NCBI GenBank assembly: GCA_958298945.1
Contig: OY282606.1
Span: 43,909,920 to 43,973,919, forward strand
DNA from: Atherix ibis
Taxonomy: Eukaryota > Arthropoda > Insecta > Diptera > Athericidae
DNA: 64,000 nt
Direction of reading: 5' to 3'
The position numbers and the translations under genes are program-made. Under the pieces are notes generated by a model, which had not been told where the DNA came from, did no database searches, and saw nothing but the letters and a program-made list of their open reading frames with translations. Below, piece after piece: positions 21,925-33,400 of this stretch (within the stretch, counting starts at the first letter, position 1; every line of letters begins with the position of its first letter).

Positions 21925-22400
21925 AGACATGGTCCGCCAAATTTCACTGCCTCTGAAGATGATCCGCATACGGGCCAAATCTTTCAAGGAATACAATGAC
22001 CAAATTGCATCGCTGATTTAATTAAATCCCTATTACACGACCCGAGCAATCGAGCAGACCCTTGACAAAAGTCAAATAATAGTTATAAGGGGTTGGGATA
22101 CGTCAGCATTCAAGCAAAAGAAATTTACAAGAGCCGATTTAAATTTGGGATTCGTCGCGAAAACTTAATGGTCACGAGAAATAAATAGTAAACAATAATG
22201 TCCACCGAAATAGATTGTAGAGTAAGCAAGCGCCAACGCAGTTGATCAGTCCAAATAAAAGCCGATCGCCATCCAATTGGAAAATGTACGTTCAGAATTG
22301 GTAAACCGAAAGGGCGTAGTTTTTCACAGCTTAGAAATGATTTTAGCCTTATCGACCGTGCTCAGTTGACATATAATCTTTTCACTACCATTTATTCCGA
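21925..22400 (+). mobile_element. Degenerate cecropia-like mariner fragment E1
   Basis: Plus-strand transposase pieces across frames: KF...SEDDPHTGQI, DQIASLI.LNPYYTTRAI (compare the usual LI..NPR.TTRE(L/I)A), HLKGLGYVS, and QLENVRSELVNRKGVVFH, the block before the second catalytic Asp, close to VNRKGVVFHHDNARPH of A1. Stops throughout; no ends recognised. Confidence 0.6.
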
Positions 22401-22479
22401 TTCGTAATGGTATGAATTATGAAGGCACTAGATGTATTTTTTGTAATATAAATAATGTAAATTATGTGCTGAAAGAATG

Positions 22480-22935
22480 CAAAAACGATTCTATTGGCAG
22501 GAAAAGTTATGCCTACGGTTTTCTGGAATGCACATGATATAATCGACCACATTTGGCAAAGAAAAAGTCCCGTTTCATCATGACAACGCACCTGCACATT
22601 AATCAGTAGTTGCAACAGCAAAATTAATTGAATTACATTATGAATTGTTTCCCCATCCACCGTATCTCCAAATTTCGACCTCTGCGACTATTTCCGGTTT
22701 CCAAACATAAAGAATGGGCTTGGTGGAAAGAAATTCGCGCCCAATTCTGAAGTTATAGCCGAAACAGGAGGCCTATTTTACATAGATTGACAAATCATAC
22801 TACACAGATGGTACAAAGAAGTTGTTTGACGCAATGTATCGAGCTAATAGGAGACTATGTTGAAAAATAAATCAATTTTTCTTGAATAAATTAATTGTTT
22901 CTTTTATTTAACACTGACTTATCATACTGCCCTCG
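22480..22935 (+). mobile_element. Mariner D3, 5'-truncated
   Basis: Shares the D-family right end (ACTTATCATACTGCCCTCG, ending 22935). Frame pieces: KVMPTVFWNAHDII, a HHDNAPAH region broken by stops, then FDLCDYFRFPNIKNGLGG with the third Asp. The N-terminal two-thirds are absent. Confidence 0.75.
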
Positions 22936-25900
22936 GATATATTAAAATACTTTTTTCTAATTTTTCCTAAAAATCCGACGTTACTTATTATTCAACCTAA
23001 TAGAACGATCATATCACTTAAGCGACCTCATTAATAAAAAGTGCTGTAAACGCAAATGATACGTGAAGGTTACACAAAACGAGGTATGCAAAAGACTAAG
23101 ATATTGGCAATTTTTGATAATGACCACATTACAGGTACTTACGTATTCTTAGATATCCATTTTGCTTCAAATAATAGGGAGCTATTTTTTTCAACAATCT
23201 CCAATAATTGTAATAAAAAATATAAATTTTCATGGAGAATATTTCATTCGAAATAAAAATAAATTATTACTCAGAAAAAATCTGAAAATTTTATTCAATT
23301 TCAATTTATTTAGAGATTTTATTAACTAAAAAAAAACTAAATACTTTAAAAATTAATTAAAAATGTGTACAAAATATTCACAAGCAAAAGAAAATCTAAT
23401 TCTTTCAAAAATACAAGCAAAATATGCCTGTACAAAGTTTATGGTTTTGTCAAATATTGAAAATTAAATGAGAATGGATAGAATCTTATATCGTTGCATA
23501 AATGTGTCGTTTAACTAATTTATTTAATAATAGCCTATCTCAAACGTATACATACGAATATAAAATTCTTTTTGTGAATGATACTATTTGTGTTCATTGC
23601 TATGAAAGGCAGTGTATACTTTGGTAGGATGTGCATTGCAGCCAATTTGAATATGAGCCTTAATATGTGGACTTTTATATGAGAAGCTTTGTAGTAGGCG
23701 CAATGATAAAATGAAGGATGTATGGACGTGCAAATGGCATCTTTTCGCTTTCATACTAAAAACAGTTTTCCTTTTATATTCATTTAAAGCTTTAGCAACA
23801 AAAAAAACTATTTCAAGTGGCTGAGTTTTTTTTTTTTTTTTTTTTGTATTCTAGCAAGATTTTATGTTTGCTAAGTTGTTGTATGAATTTTTATGGAGAC
23901 ATCACAAAAACGCGCGTAGTTTATACTTAACCATTATCCACACATGAACTCGTATGAGTAAATAGAGGAAGTATATTGCATGTCCTTAAAAACATCATAT
24001 ATGATAAAATGACAGATTGCAGTCCTGCACATAAATTTTCCAATCTGAGTTTTTTTTTTTTGTCATAACTTAAAGGGTTGGCATATTTAACTTCCATATC
24101 GTATTTTGCCTTTCGCTTTCTCAGCTCCTTTTTTACATTTCTATCCATTTTTCTATAATTTTTTATCATTTACTCGACTCTGTTGAATGATACTGAAACT
24201 AAAATGGCCAATGTGCATGTTTGTTGAATGAAAATGATTAAGATAAAAGGAATGAACTTGACATTTATTAGAATTGAAAAATAAAAATGCACTTTGAATT
24301 GAATGCATTTTATTATGTAAGATTCTGTACAGGAAATTCTTATTTAGGTTCTATGAATCGAAACTTGCATTTTTTTTTATGTTAGCTCCTTGCGCTCAAA
24401 TTTCTTTTCATTATGAATTACTATTCGATTCCATAGAGAAATGTGCAAAAATAAATTTGAATATAACTGCCTACTTTTGTAGATTTGAAAATATCAAATA
24501 ACATTCAAATGGTCTCTACTTTTCTGGATATTAGTGTTCGTTTTGAGAGTTATTATAAGTGGTAATTTTTTTTGGGTGAAATTTACAGTAACAATTTACA
24601 ATTTTTTTTTCCAAAACTAAAAATTGCAGAATTTATTTAAAATTTGAATATTATTTTGAACGTTATGGAAAAATTTCTATATTTTAATAAAAAATAAAAT
24701 TTTTTTAAATATATTTTTTATGAAATTATAAAACTGTATTAAATCTACTACAATTTATTTTATCCATTCAAATTGCATATTAATACAATATTTTTTTTAA
24801 AGAACAAAAATAATTATCGAATTTTTGTCCAAAAAAAAAATTTAATGTTTTTTAAATAATAATATAACTTTTGTTACAATACATGAAAATGGCTACAGCT
24901 TCATTTGCTCACAAAATAATAAGTACTCTAAAAAAATTTAAGTAACTATACACTATAAAACGGAAGTCAATATACATAAAAAAAGAGAATAAAAATAGAA
25001 AATTACATTTAAAAAAAATTGCATTTATAGTAGGTGGAAAGGAGAATAAAAAGTGAAAGATGTGAAGAGAAATGGTTCCGAAAAGGATCAAATAGGCGCA
25101 TAAACAAACAAATACTTGGTATTCAAGAACGTGTTTTAAATAGTCCTTTTTTTGTGTACTGCTATTTTATTCCACTTTATAGCTCTGTCGCTCAATTCAA
25201 AAGTGTAATCCAACAGTGCTCCATGGCCACTCATTTGCTCATTTTTCTCAGACGAATAATAATTATTGGCTGTATGTACTTATATGCTTACTCTCATACC
25301 CTTGGGTTGGTACTTTAGTGGTACACAAAGCGAGAAAAGCGTTTTGTAATAATGTTGAAGTAGAACTCCAACACCAGCAATAGAACTAACCAAAGTATGA
25401 CTATATATCAACAGCAGTACCAGGACGGTCCCAAGGAACGAACTGTGGAATAGTAGCACTAGCACCAAACAACGCCACTATACTAGTGTAAGCAAAATAA
25501 AATGAAAGAGACATAACAAGGAAACTTTAAATGTTGAGAAAAGCGAGGGAAAACATACAATAATATGGAATGGGAGAAAAATTTATTCAAACAATGAATC
25601 CTAGAACAGGATGACTGAAAATACAAAAGGAATAAATCTCAAAAAATGAGAAAGTGAGAAACATAAAAGAGAGAATTTAAAAGAAAAAGCTGATTCTATA
25701 AAAGGGAATTTTGATGGAGCTCTTTCATCATATTAATCACCAAAACTTAAAAGGAAAATATTTTCGGAATTTTTCGTGTGCCGATTACTAAATTTAATGA
25801 AAAAAAAAACTCAAAAATATTAATTCGAATATAGGAAAAAATATATTATACTGCTTTTTTTTCATAATATAAAATATTTCCCTTGACTTACTGGTAATGA

Positions 25901-26034
25901 CACCCGTCTTTCCCAGTCCTATTTATGTATATCTTGTAAAATATTAAACTTTAATCAGGAATTGTACAACAATCGTGTACGCTCGATCTTTGACAGTCTA
26001 TTGTGTTGGCGTTTCAAAAGACTACGGAATAGTC
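22936..26034. other. Long AT-rich stretch without recognised features
   Basis: About 3.1 kb, with long A or T runs (about 22 T at 23826-23847). Plus-strand ORFs at 23056-23256 and 25034-25318 have no splice or domain support and look like composition effects. Confidence 0.5.
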
Positions 26035-27205
26035 ATAATTTAGTCATAGAGAATTACACGATTCAAGAATCCGTTGAGATAGTGAAAATGTTCGCTAGAA
26101 GTTCCCTGATCTACGTAAAATTTATAGTCGAAACAGGCGTCCTGCCGAGAGAATAATAGAACATCTAATCAGGAAATTCGATGAATCCAGTTCAGTTACC
26201 AATCGGTTAATGCCTGTACGTTAGCGAAATGCTACGAAAATTTTGCGGCAGTTGTTTAAAGTGAGCTTGAAGACCATAATCTGTCAAATCCGCGATGTTC
26301 ACAAGAATTGAGCTTTTCAACATGGCGAATATTGTCAAAAGATTTGGGTCTGCACCCATACAAGAAAGACCCAAAACCATGCACTACAAAACCTATTTTT
26401 TGACGCTGTCATTCTTATACGTTCGTATTCTTCTGTAGCCCTCATTAAGTCATGGTGAAATATACGATTCAACAACGCGTCGAGATAGTGAAAATGTTCG
26501 CTAGACGTTCCATAAGCTGCGTGGAATTTATGGTCGAAATGAACGTTCTACCATTTAGCAATTCGAGGAAACCGGTTTGGAAATATAATTCCGCGTCGTT
26601 CTTAAGAATTGGGTCTCTCTGCAATTTCAACTTGGCGAACAGACTTACCCAAGATTCAATTAACTCAAGTACTAAAGTCACAAGACCATGTGGAGCATCA
26701 GGCGTTCGTTGACAAGGTCCCTGAGCAGTTGGAAGCGAATCCTGGATTTGGTCAGTAACGGAGGAAAATTATTGTCAGCAACGGAGCGTATTTAAGGCTG
26801 AATTAAGCAAGCGCTATAGTCGGAACTAGAATGAAAACCAACTAAAACAGTTATAGAAGCTTTCTTTTCGTACTGCTTTCGAAAAAAACGCTTGCGCGAC
26901 GCTAATTATCAATGGCGAGAGGTACCGAGTAATGATAACATATTTTTTTGACCTCAATTGGACAATCTGAATTTTTTTCCTATCGACAATACTTCCAAGC
27001 TGGAGAACAACATCATTCAAGCCATTGGCGAATTTAAGTCTGATTTTTACGGAAGAGTCATCCAAAATTGGACCACTCGAATCACCTCTTGCAAACGAAA
27101 GTGGAGGCCATTTGAACAATATTATTTTAAATAATAATGATATCCATCCACCATAGCTCACATAAAACTCATTTTATTCATTTTTGAAGATCAAGCGCTG
27201 TTAAA
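26035..27205 (+). mobile_element. F-family (DD41D) remnant F3, two N-terminal copies
   Basis: Two partial copies head to tail. The first (about 26035-26390) reads YTIQESVEIVKMFARSS, then the KDLGLHPYK-type linker as RFGSAPIQERPK. The second starts at ATG 26452 (VKYTIQQRVEIVKMFARRS), then DHVEHQAFVDKVPEQLEANP in a shifted frame, a degraded first catalytic block (VSNGAY for FSDEAH), INGERYRVMITYFF, and the C-terminal ESGGHLNN. The second catalytic region is deleted. It runs into mariner B3. Confidence 0.7.
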
Positions 27206-27212
27206 GAAAAAC

Positions 27213-27808
27213 CAATTTTCGACCAAAAACCGCATCGCATTAACATTGCTGTTGGACTCTGTCCGCGACGACCCAAATTTGCTCCAGAATGTGAAGGTTT
27301 TGCTTACAGTTTTTCTTCAATTGCAGGGGCGTGGTGCATCATGAGTTCTTGCCACAGGGTAGAACGATCAATAAGGAATATTACCTGCAAGTTATGCGCA
27401 AGTTGCGCGAAGCAATCCGCCAGAAACGCCCGGATTTATGGAAGAACAAAAATTTGCTTTTGCACCATGATAACGCCCCTGCTCACGCATCGTTGCTTGT
27501 GCGCGAATTTTTGGCAAAAAACAACACACTAATAATGCCGCAGCCACCGTATTCTCCAGATCTGGCCCCCTGTGACGTTTTCTTGTTCCCGAAACAGATT
27601 CTTTGATCCATTTTTGGGAATGGGCAAAAATCGAAGACGAGCCAAAACACGTACAAGCAAAGCAGCTGTCAAAAATTAACTGAACATTCAAAATGACCGA
27701 ACTTGTGAGAGACATGAGTACCAACACAACGCCACAAAAAAAATCGAAAATCGAATATACGTAATCCGCGAAAATACAAAATTCGCGATACTTTTTGAAC
27801 AGACCTGG
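27213..27808 (+). mobile_element. Mariner B3, 5'-truncated fold-back derivative
   Basis: The 5' end is missing; sequence starts at TTTTCGACCAAAAACCG in the transposase. Internal deletion removes the first catalytic block (LLQN joins VKVLLTVFL). Frame 27331-27606 keeps HHDNAPAHASLL (second Asp) and YSPDLAPCDVFLFP (third Asp, with V for F). Immediately after, TTCCCGAAACAGATTCTTTG switches to the inverse of the 5' leader, which runs to the terminus AGACCTGG followed by TA (27809-27810), just as in B1. Confidence 0.85.
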
Positions 27809-28025
27809 TATTTTTAAATTCGTCTCACAATGAACAACAGTTCCGGAAAAGAACTTTTGATCATTTTTTTATCACCTTCTGACGACGCTTTGGCATATTG
27901 TTTTCCACAAGCACTTTCATTTAATATAATTTTTTGTTCATTGAATAAGTGTTAATATTTATTAAAATACTTTTAAAAATAACAGTTTATTAATTATAAT
28001 TTTTTAATTAATTTTATATTTATAG

Positions 28026-28441
28026 ATCAAAGAAATAATTATCAGTCAGATCGAGATCAAACAGCATCGACTTATCTTCAGCATCAATTACAAAATCAAT
28101 ATGGTAACAGACATTCGAATTATAATCAAGGTGGCGGAAATAGTTCGAACCATAATCAATGGAACAGAAATAGTTCAATTTATAATCAAGGGGGTAGAAA
28201 TAATTACCAAGGTAACAATAGCAACTATGCTAATGCTAGTGGCAGTCTGACGGGATTACAGGTAGGACAATGGGCAGTGCCGGGGTTATTTAATACCGGT
28301 CAATCCGCGCAGAATCGTAATAATAATGCATATCAGAATCGACAGAATAATGGTAACAACAATTGGAATGGTTGGCAACAAAATTCCAATAATGCCAATC
28401 GCAGAGGTAGTCAAAATAGGCAACGTTATAATCCTTATTAG
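28026..28441 (+). CDS. Terminal exon with Asn/Gln/Gly/Arg-rich low-complexity tail
   Basis: After a pyrimidine-rich acceptor (TTTATATTTATAG at 28025) a frame codes about 138 residues to TAG at 28439-28441; the first codon is split with the previous exon. Composition is dominated by N, Q, G, S, R and Y (NYQSDRDQTAS; NYNQGGGNSSNHNQW; NNNWNGWQQNSNNANRRGS), ending QRYNPY. In the middle is one ordered-looking piece, SGSLTGLQVGQWAVPGLF. No frame breaks over 416 bp and composition unlike the surrounding DNA argue for coding. Such prion-like tails are typical of RNA-binding and granule proteins, but no domain is visible here, so that is only inference. The upstream exons are not identified; the intron would contain the B3 and F3 transposons or start after them. 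Confidence 0.62.
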
Positions 28442-30362
28442 ATTATATAATATTATTTAATGAAAGTGCAGATTTGATATTGTTCAAATATATTTTAGGC
28501 TTAATATTAGTAATGGTAAGTTTTTTTCTTGAATCTTTCGCCAAGCGCGATATGTTGCTTGTAAATACATTATTGCATATATTTATGATATTCAGAAATC
28601 GGCAAAGTAAAATCGACATTGCGTTGTTAGAAAAATTCTAAATAAGGTTAGAAAAATTTATTAAAAAAAATTATTTTTTATTTCTTATTTTACACATGCA
28701 TGTACATCCTACTTTTTTTTACACGGTCTTTGTTTACACCATTTGGAAATAACATGATCCAAGAAAAACCAAACAGAAATACATTTTTTCCACGAATTAT
28801 TTGTTATAACACGAATTCAAAAATACTTTTATAAAGAAATTATAAATTTAATGATGTTATACGGAAATTAAATTAATTTAACGCTAGATGGCTTCAAACA
28901 GGTACTATACATTGTCGCTTCTTTTCTTCATTTGGTGAAGAACTTTCCAAAAATCTGAGGACATGCAGAAATGTATCGTTTAGTGGTTGATATTTACGGT
29001 GACTCCATCTAATGAAACATGTAAAAACTGGTTCGGCGATTTAAATGCGATAAGCCTAAATGGTCCATCAACGTCAAAACGTGGGATCAGAGAGATGTTA
29101 TTGTATTTATTATATATAAACTCTTGAAGCTAACAAGATTGAATCGAGCTTTGAAAAAAAAATGTCCAAAATGGGACGATATTCGCTAGGACGCCCCACG
29201 TTGTAAAACCGTAAGATCGGATAACGTTTTTGCTTCGGGTGAGGGATGCTTTGAATAAATAGTGTTCGGATGACAATCATATTTATAAACATTATCTTTT
29301 ATCGGGATACTAGATTTATATTTAGCAAAAATAGAAGCCCTTGCTTTGGAACTTAATACTTTATTTGTTTGATATTTTTAAATGAACACCAGTATTGCTC
29401 GAGATAAATTATACGAATTGCAATTATTTGTAGTGTTCTATAGAACAAACATGAAAAGTAGTGATGAATAGTTATTTAAATAGCTTCTTATTTTTATAAT
29501 ATATCTACCGTGTAAAAGAAGACTTTGATTTTTCTTCGAAAAATAATATAATTGTATCTCACAAAAAAAATCATAAATAATGTATTACAAACGCAACAAT
29601 AAAGATTTTTTTAATTAAAAATATTTAAATATAATCCATTTTATTCCCTAATTTTTAATACTAATAGTTAAGAATCAGTTTTTATATTTCACTTTAAAAA
29701 AAAACAACAATTTTTTTATGTTATTGTATATTTTCTTTCTGCACTTGATTTTTATAATTTAGATTTTTTTTTGCGATTTTAAAAATACGATGATTTAAAC
29801 AAAAAAAAAGATACCTAAATCTAAATAACTATATTAATAATTAATGTTTGTGTAAGTGGTTTTTGGTTACTCAACTGTTTTCTTCTTAGTTATACTCATA
29901 AATGAGTATAATAGATGTGCTTGTACGCATATGAAGATAGACTTCAATTATATGAAGTCATTTAATTATATTAAATTTAATTTTACTTATTAAAAAGTAT
30001 ATGAATTTTTTCTATCTTTTTTTTATATATATTGTAAAGATGTGTATATTCAAGATAGATAATAAAAAAAAAGTTTCGATACTTTACAAAAAAAAAGTTG
30101 TTTATTTTATTTGTGTTTGTAATTGAAATTATTTGTTTTGCTAAAATGGAATTTTCTTTCAGAGCATCATAAGTGAATTATTTTCAATCTGCTAACAGAT
30201 ATTTAATTTACTATAAAAGGTTTGTACAATTTTAATACATATTTCCATTCGCAAATAAACTGCAGGCCAAAAGTTATCTTTGCTTAAAAAAATTTTTTCT
30301 TTAATATCAATAAATCGAAAATTTACATTATTTCTTTAGATGTAATATAAATTAGAGATACA
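28442..30362. other. 3' flank and AT-rich non-coding DNA
   Basis: About 1.9 kb of AT-rich sequence. No poly-A signal close to the 28441 stop stands out, and no transposon is recognised. Confidence 0.5.
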
Positions 30363-30830
30363 ATGAGAGTGGCTGAATTTTTTTGGTAACAATTTTATTT
30401 TATTTTTATACATCAATGTTATCCTATTTAAAGTAACAGTGCTCGAAAGCTTCGGCTGGAAACGCCTTCATGTCCTGACGTTCTTTCAAGTGTTTTTTTT
30501 TTTTTTTTTTTTTTTTGCGGAGTAAAAAAACTAACATCAACTAAGACCATGTGAATAGGTAGAACCACAGGAATTTATTTTTCTGATAAAAACTAATTGG
30601 GGAGATGGCGCTGTCATTGGAGCGTTGTCATTGTGGAACTTGCTGCAATATCCGATCTGTCGCGAAGAAACCTTTTTTTGACACTTTGAAGGTGAGCTTC
30701 GTCTTCTACTACTACTCGGCTCTCCAGAAAAAAACTTGTGGGCTTGCAAAGGAATGTTTCCCATACGTTCGTTGCAACTTTTTCAAGGATAACCTTGAAT
30801 TGGGTATATTCCATTAAAACTAGACTGCTC
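30363..30830 (-). mobile_element. Mariner J1, internally deleted
   Basis: Minus strand: RVVVEDEAHLQ (DNA-binding region, family form AVEDEPRLGRPSTS) is joined to RFLRDRSDIA and MVHHDNAP-like sequence before the second Asp. The 3' end (CAATTTTATTTTATTTTTAT at about 30388) matches that of J4 at about 40925. First catalytic block absent. A 20-base T run at 30488-30508 lies inside. Confidence 0.65.
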
Positions 30831-31079
30831 AGGACTTTAGAAATTTAATTTGGTGGGGTGAGTCAAAGTTCCAGACCTTTGGGTCTAAAAGAAAGAATTT
30901 ATGTGCATCTCAGTGCTGGAAAAAAATTCTATTGGCAAGGTTTGAGATCGTGAAGCAAGGTTTGAGATTTGCTTCTCTACAGATGGAGTAGAGACGTGGT
31001 TCGAATTGAAGAAATTTTAAAACTAACTCTGTTCTATAAGGAATTCAGTTAGTTGGCGAAAGGTTCGTTAAACAGCAGA
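30831..31079. other. Short unassigned stretch
   Basis: No motif recognised between J1 and the LINE 3' end. Confidence 0.4.
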
Positions 31080-31405
31080 AAGACATTTTCTACAAATAAA
31101 TTATAAGAATTCTCGTTATAAAAAGTTCCGTTCCCGTGTCCTCAATCATAATAATACTCTTGTTCAAGAACTATCCTCCATTTCCTTCCCTAGAAATACC
31201 CATCGAAGACTTAAGCGTCACTGGTCGCGTGATTTACTTAAATACTGAGGCCTAAGAGAAACACACGCTAGCAGGAGGAACTTCATTGGATGTTTACTCC
31301 CCACAACCTATCAAGTTAATTAATACTATTGCAAAAATTTTCTTATTACTATGTTGTAGTTGTAAATATCTAAATAAATAAAAAATAAAAAAAATAATAA
31401 AAGTA
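31080..31405 (+). mobile_element. LINE 3' end (Jockey-like) with A-rich tail
   Basis: Plus strand: the frame FRSRVLNHNNTLVQELSS then RRLKRHWSRDLL resembles the C-terminus of Jockey-type ORF2 (basic RRLKR.W.RDL motif). After a stop and a short 3' UTR it ends in an A-rich tail of TAAA/AATAA units (about 31368-31401), as expected for a 5'-truncated non-LTR retrotransposon copy. Confidence 0.62.
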
Positions 31406-31414
31406 TTTTGGAAA

Positions 31415-31590
31415 TTATGGCATGGTTATCTCCGTCAGCCAACCTCAACCGTGCAGAAGTTATACGGCAAGTGCCGAATTGGAGTGCGGGAGCGCTGCCC
31501 AAAAGTTGTGGAATACCCTTTTGCAATGCTTGAATAGTATTAGAAAGGACACGATAAAAATAACTGATCGGCCGAATGCGTAGAACACGA
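31415..31590 (+). mobile_element. Possible Tc1-like transposase C-terminal fragment
   Basis: WLSPSANLNR corresponds to the Tc1 motif WPxQSPDLNP, and a shifted frame reads KLWNTLLQCLNSIRKDTI, like the ELWxxLxxxWxxIPxxxI tail. Too short to place in a family. Confidence 0.4.
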
Positions 31591-33208
31591 GTAGTATATA
31601 TATGTGTATGCTGTTATCAAAAAATGTAAAGAAAACTTTCGATAAAATAGCATTTTGAGCATTTTTTTTCTATTAAATTTTTTTTGATAAAAATAAATTT
31701 ATAAATAATAGTTTCTTAATCTTTTAGTTCAAAATTAATTTAATTGAAAATTAAATAAATGTTTTTTTTATGATTGCTTATTTTCATTTCTGAGTTTAAT
31801 TCAATTTTCCCATAAAAAATCAAGGTGGATCGTCTATATTTTGAATATTAACAATAATAAAGTGGTTACAATTTATTAATAAATCAATAATAAAAGATGT
31901 TAAATTAAAAAGTAAAATTTATGTTTGATAATATTTAAATTAAATGTGAATTAATTCTTAATAACGCCTGCGAGGAGAGACTTCTGGATGACCTGGCCTT
32001 GCAGTGCCTGGAATTTATGAGGTTCCTTAAAGTAGATCTATGACTGAGAGTACCTATTAAAAGTACCCTTGAAACAATAAATTGTATCACTACCATTATT
32101 TACTACAATAAATGGTATCACTAGAGATACCCTTGAAACAATAAATGGTATGACTAGCCCGATCGAGGTGAGTTGCCTTTTGACTGAAACGTGGTGACTG
32201 TGGTTCATACCTACATTGCGGGCACAGTTTTTGGACTACTGATAAGGAATACCAGTTATGCCGGGTGCTATCACTGCTGATGATAGTAAAGTCTTAGGTA
32301 GAGTAACTATCTTATAACTGGTTACTGACTGTTAGCACAGTGTCTAGTTATGCTCAATGTAGCTGCTTTAGTGGGTGAGCTCTGCTGGAAGCACAAAAGG
32401 TGGTGTATAGTGTAAACGAGATTGATGGGTGGGTTGTTTAATTGCTTCACAAGGCTAGAACTGACTTGAAAGATGTTTAATATCATAAACTGATTGAAAC
32501 AATTCTTTAAGAATAGTTTTGGGTGTAAATATAAGTTGGATAAGATAATGCTGGATGAGACAAAACGTTGTAACCATATGGATATCCCTAGCTAGGATAG
32601 CAAAATCCTATCCAAGCAGAACTAGATGCGTTGACTATTTGTATAAAAATTCCTATGGTCAAAGGCGGCCAATAGTATTTGTGTCTAAGGATAGGTAAGT
32701 CACGTTGAACAGAAATATAGTACAAATTCGTAATAATATCAAAGACTCTTCTTTTTAAAATATACAAAAAATTAATTTCGACAAATCACAAAAGGTATAT
32801 TTAAAAAAAACGAAACCATTTTTGTGAAATCAACACTTGAGAAAGACGGAAAATACCCCATAGGACTATTAAATTATGAAAGAGTTCGGTATTGTGAATG
32901 TTTTGAAAAATTCTTTCCATAAAATATAAAAACACAACATGACCAAATCCACTTGAATAACAATGACGATACCATTCACTTGTAAAGAAACTACTCTTGG
33001 GTAGCCTTGATTAAGACCGATTCCGAAATCATTGCTATTGAGAAACTATGGAGATTCTATTAATCGATTAATTTCTCAAGTGGCTCAGCGCTACATATGG
33101 CCCAAAATTCGAATAGCTGATAATGCAAGAAAATCTGAAATGATCAGATCGAATACTGTATTGTCTGAATATCGTTCGTTAAATTAGAATTGCAGAATCT
33201 AAAGGATT
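31591..33208. other. Unassigned DNA with a GC-richer block
   Basis: Between about 31965 and 32720 the sequence is less AT-rich and carries a near-duplicate unit (ACCCTTGAAACAATAAAT at about 32067 and 32130). No long frame, domain or terminal repeat is visible. A degraded retrotransposon or a non-coding RNA gene are both possible. Confidence 0.4.
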
Positions 33209-33400
33209 ATGTCAGTGAACGGTTTGAATTTTTACACGAAATCGTTGGAGAATCCGAAAAAAAAACGCAAAACAAAAGCGCGAGCAGAATTTTCGAGTGG
33301 CCACAGTATGCGTGTTAACTATGGCCAGGCTCTGTCGGAGCTCTATCAGATCCCCGAAGCTTTAGCCAGCGTGGCAAGGATGCAGGCAAATGCCTCCTGA
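33209..33400 (+). CDS. Hypothetical 63-residue basic ORF
   Basis: ATG-led frame beginning MSVNGLNFYTKSLENPKKKR, with a cluster resembling a nuclear localisation signal (PKKKRKTKAR) and a helical second half (YGQALSELYQIPEALASVAR). The second half is clearly GC-richer than its surroundings, which suggests coding pressure or a mobile-element origin. A CAG precedes TGAACGG inside the first codons, so the true start could be a splice acceptor. No family recognised. Confidence 0.28.
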   Translation: MSVNGLNFYTKSLENPKKKRKTKARAEFSSGHSMRVNYGQALSELYQIPEALASVARMQANAS

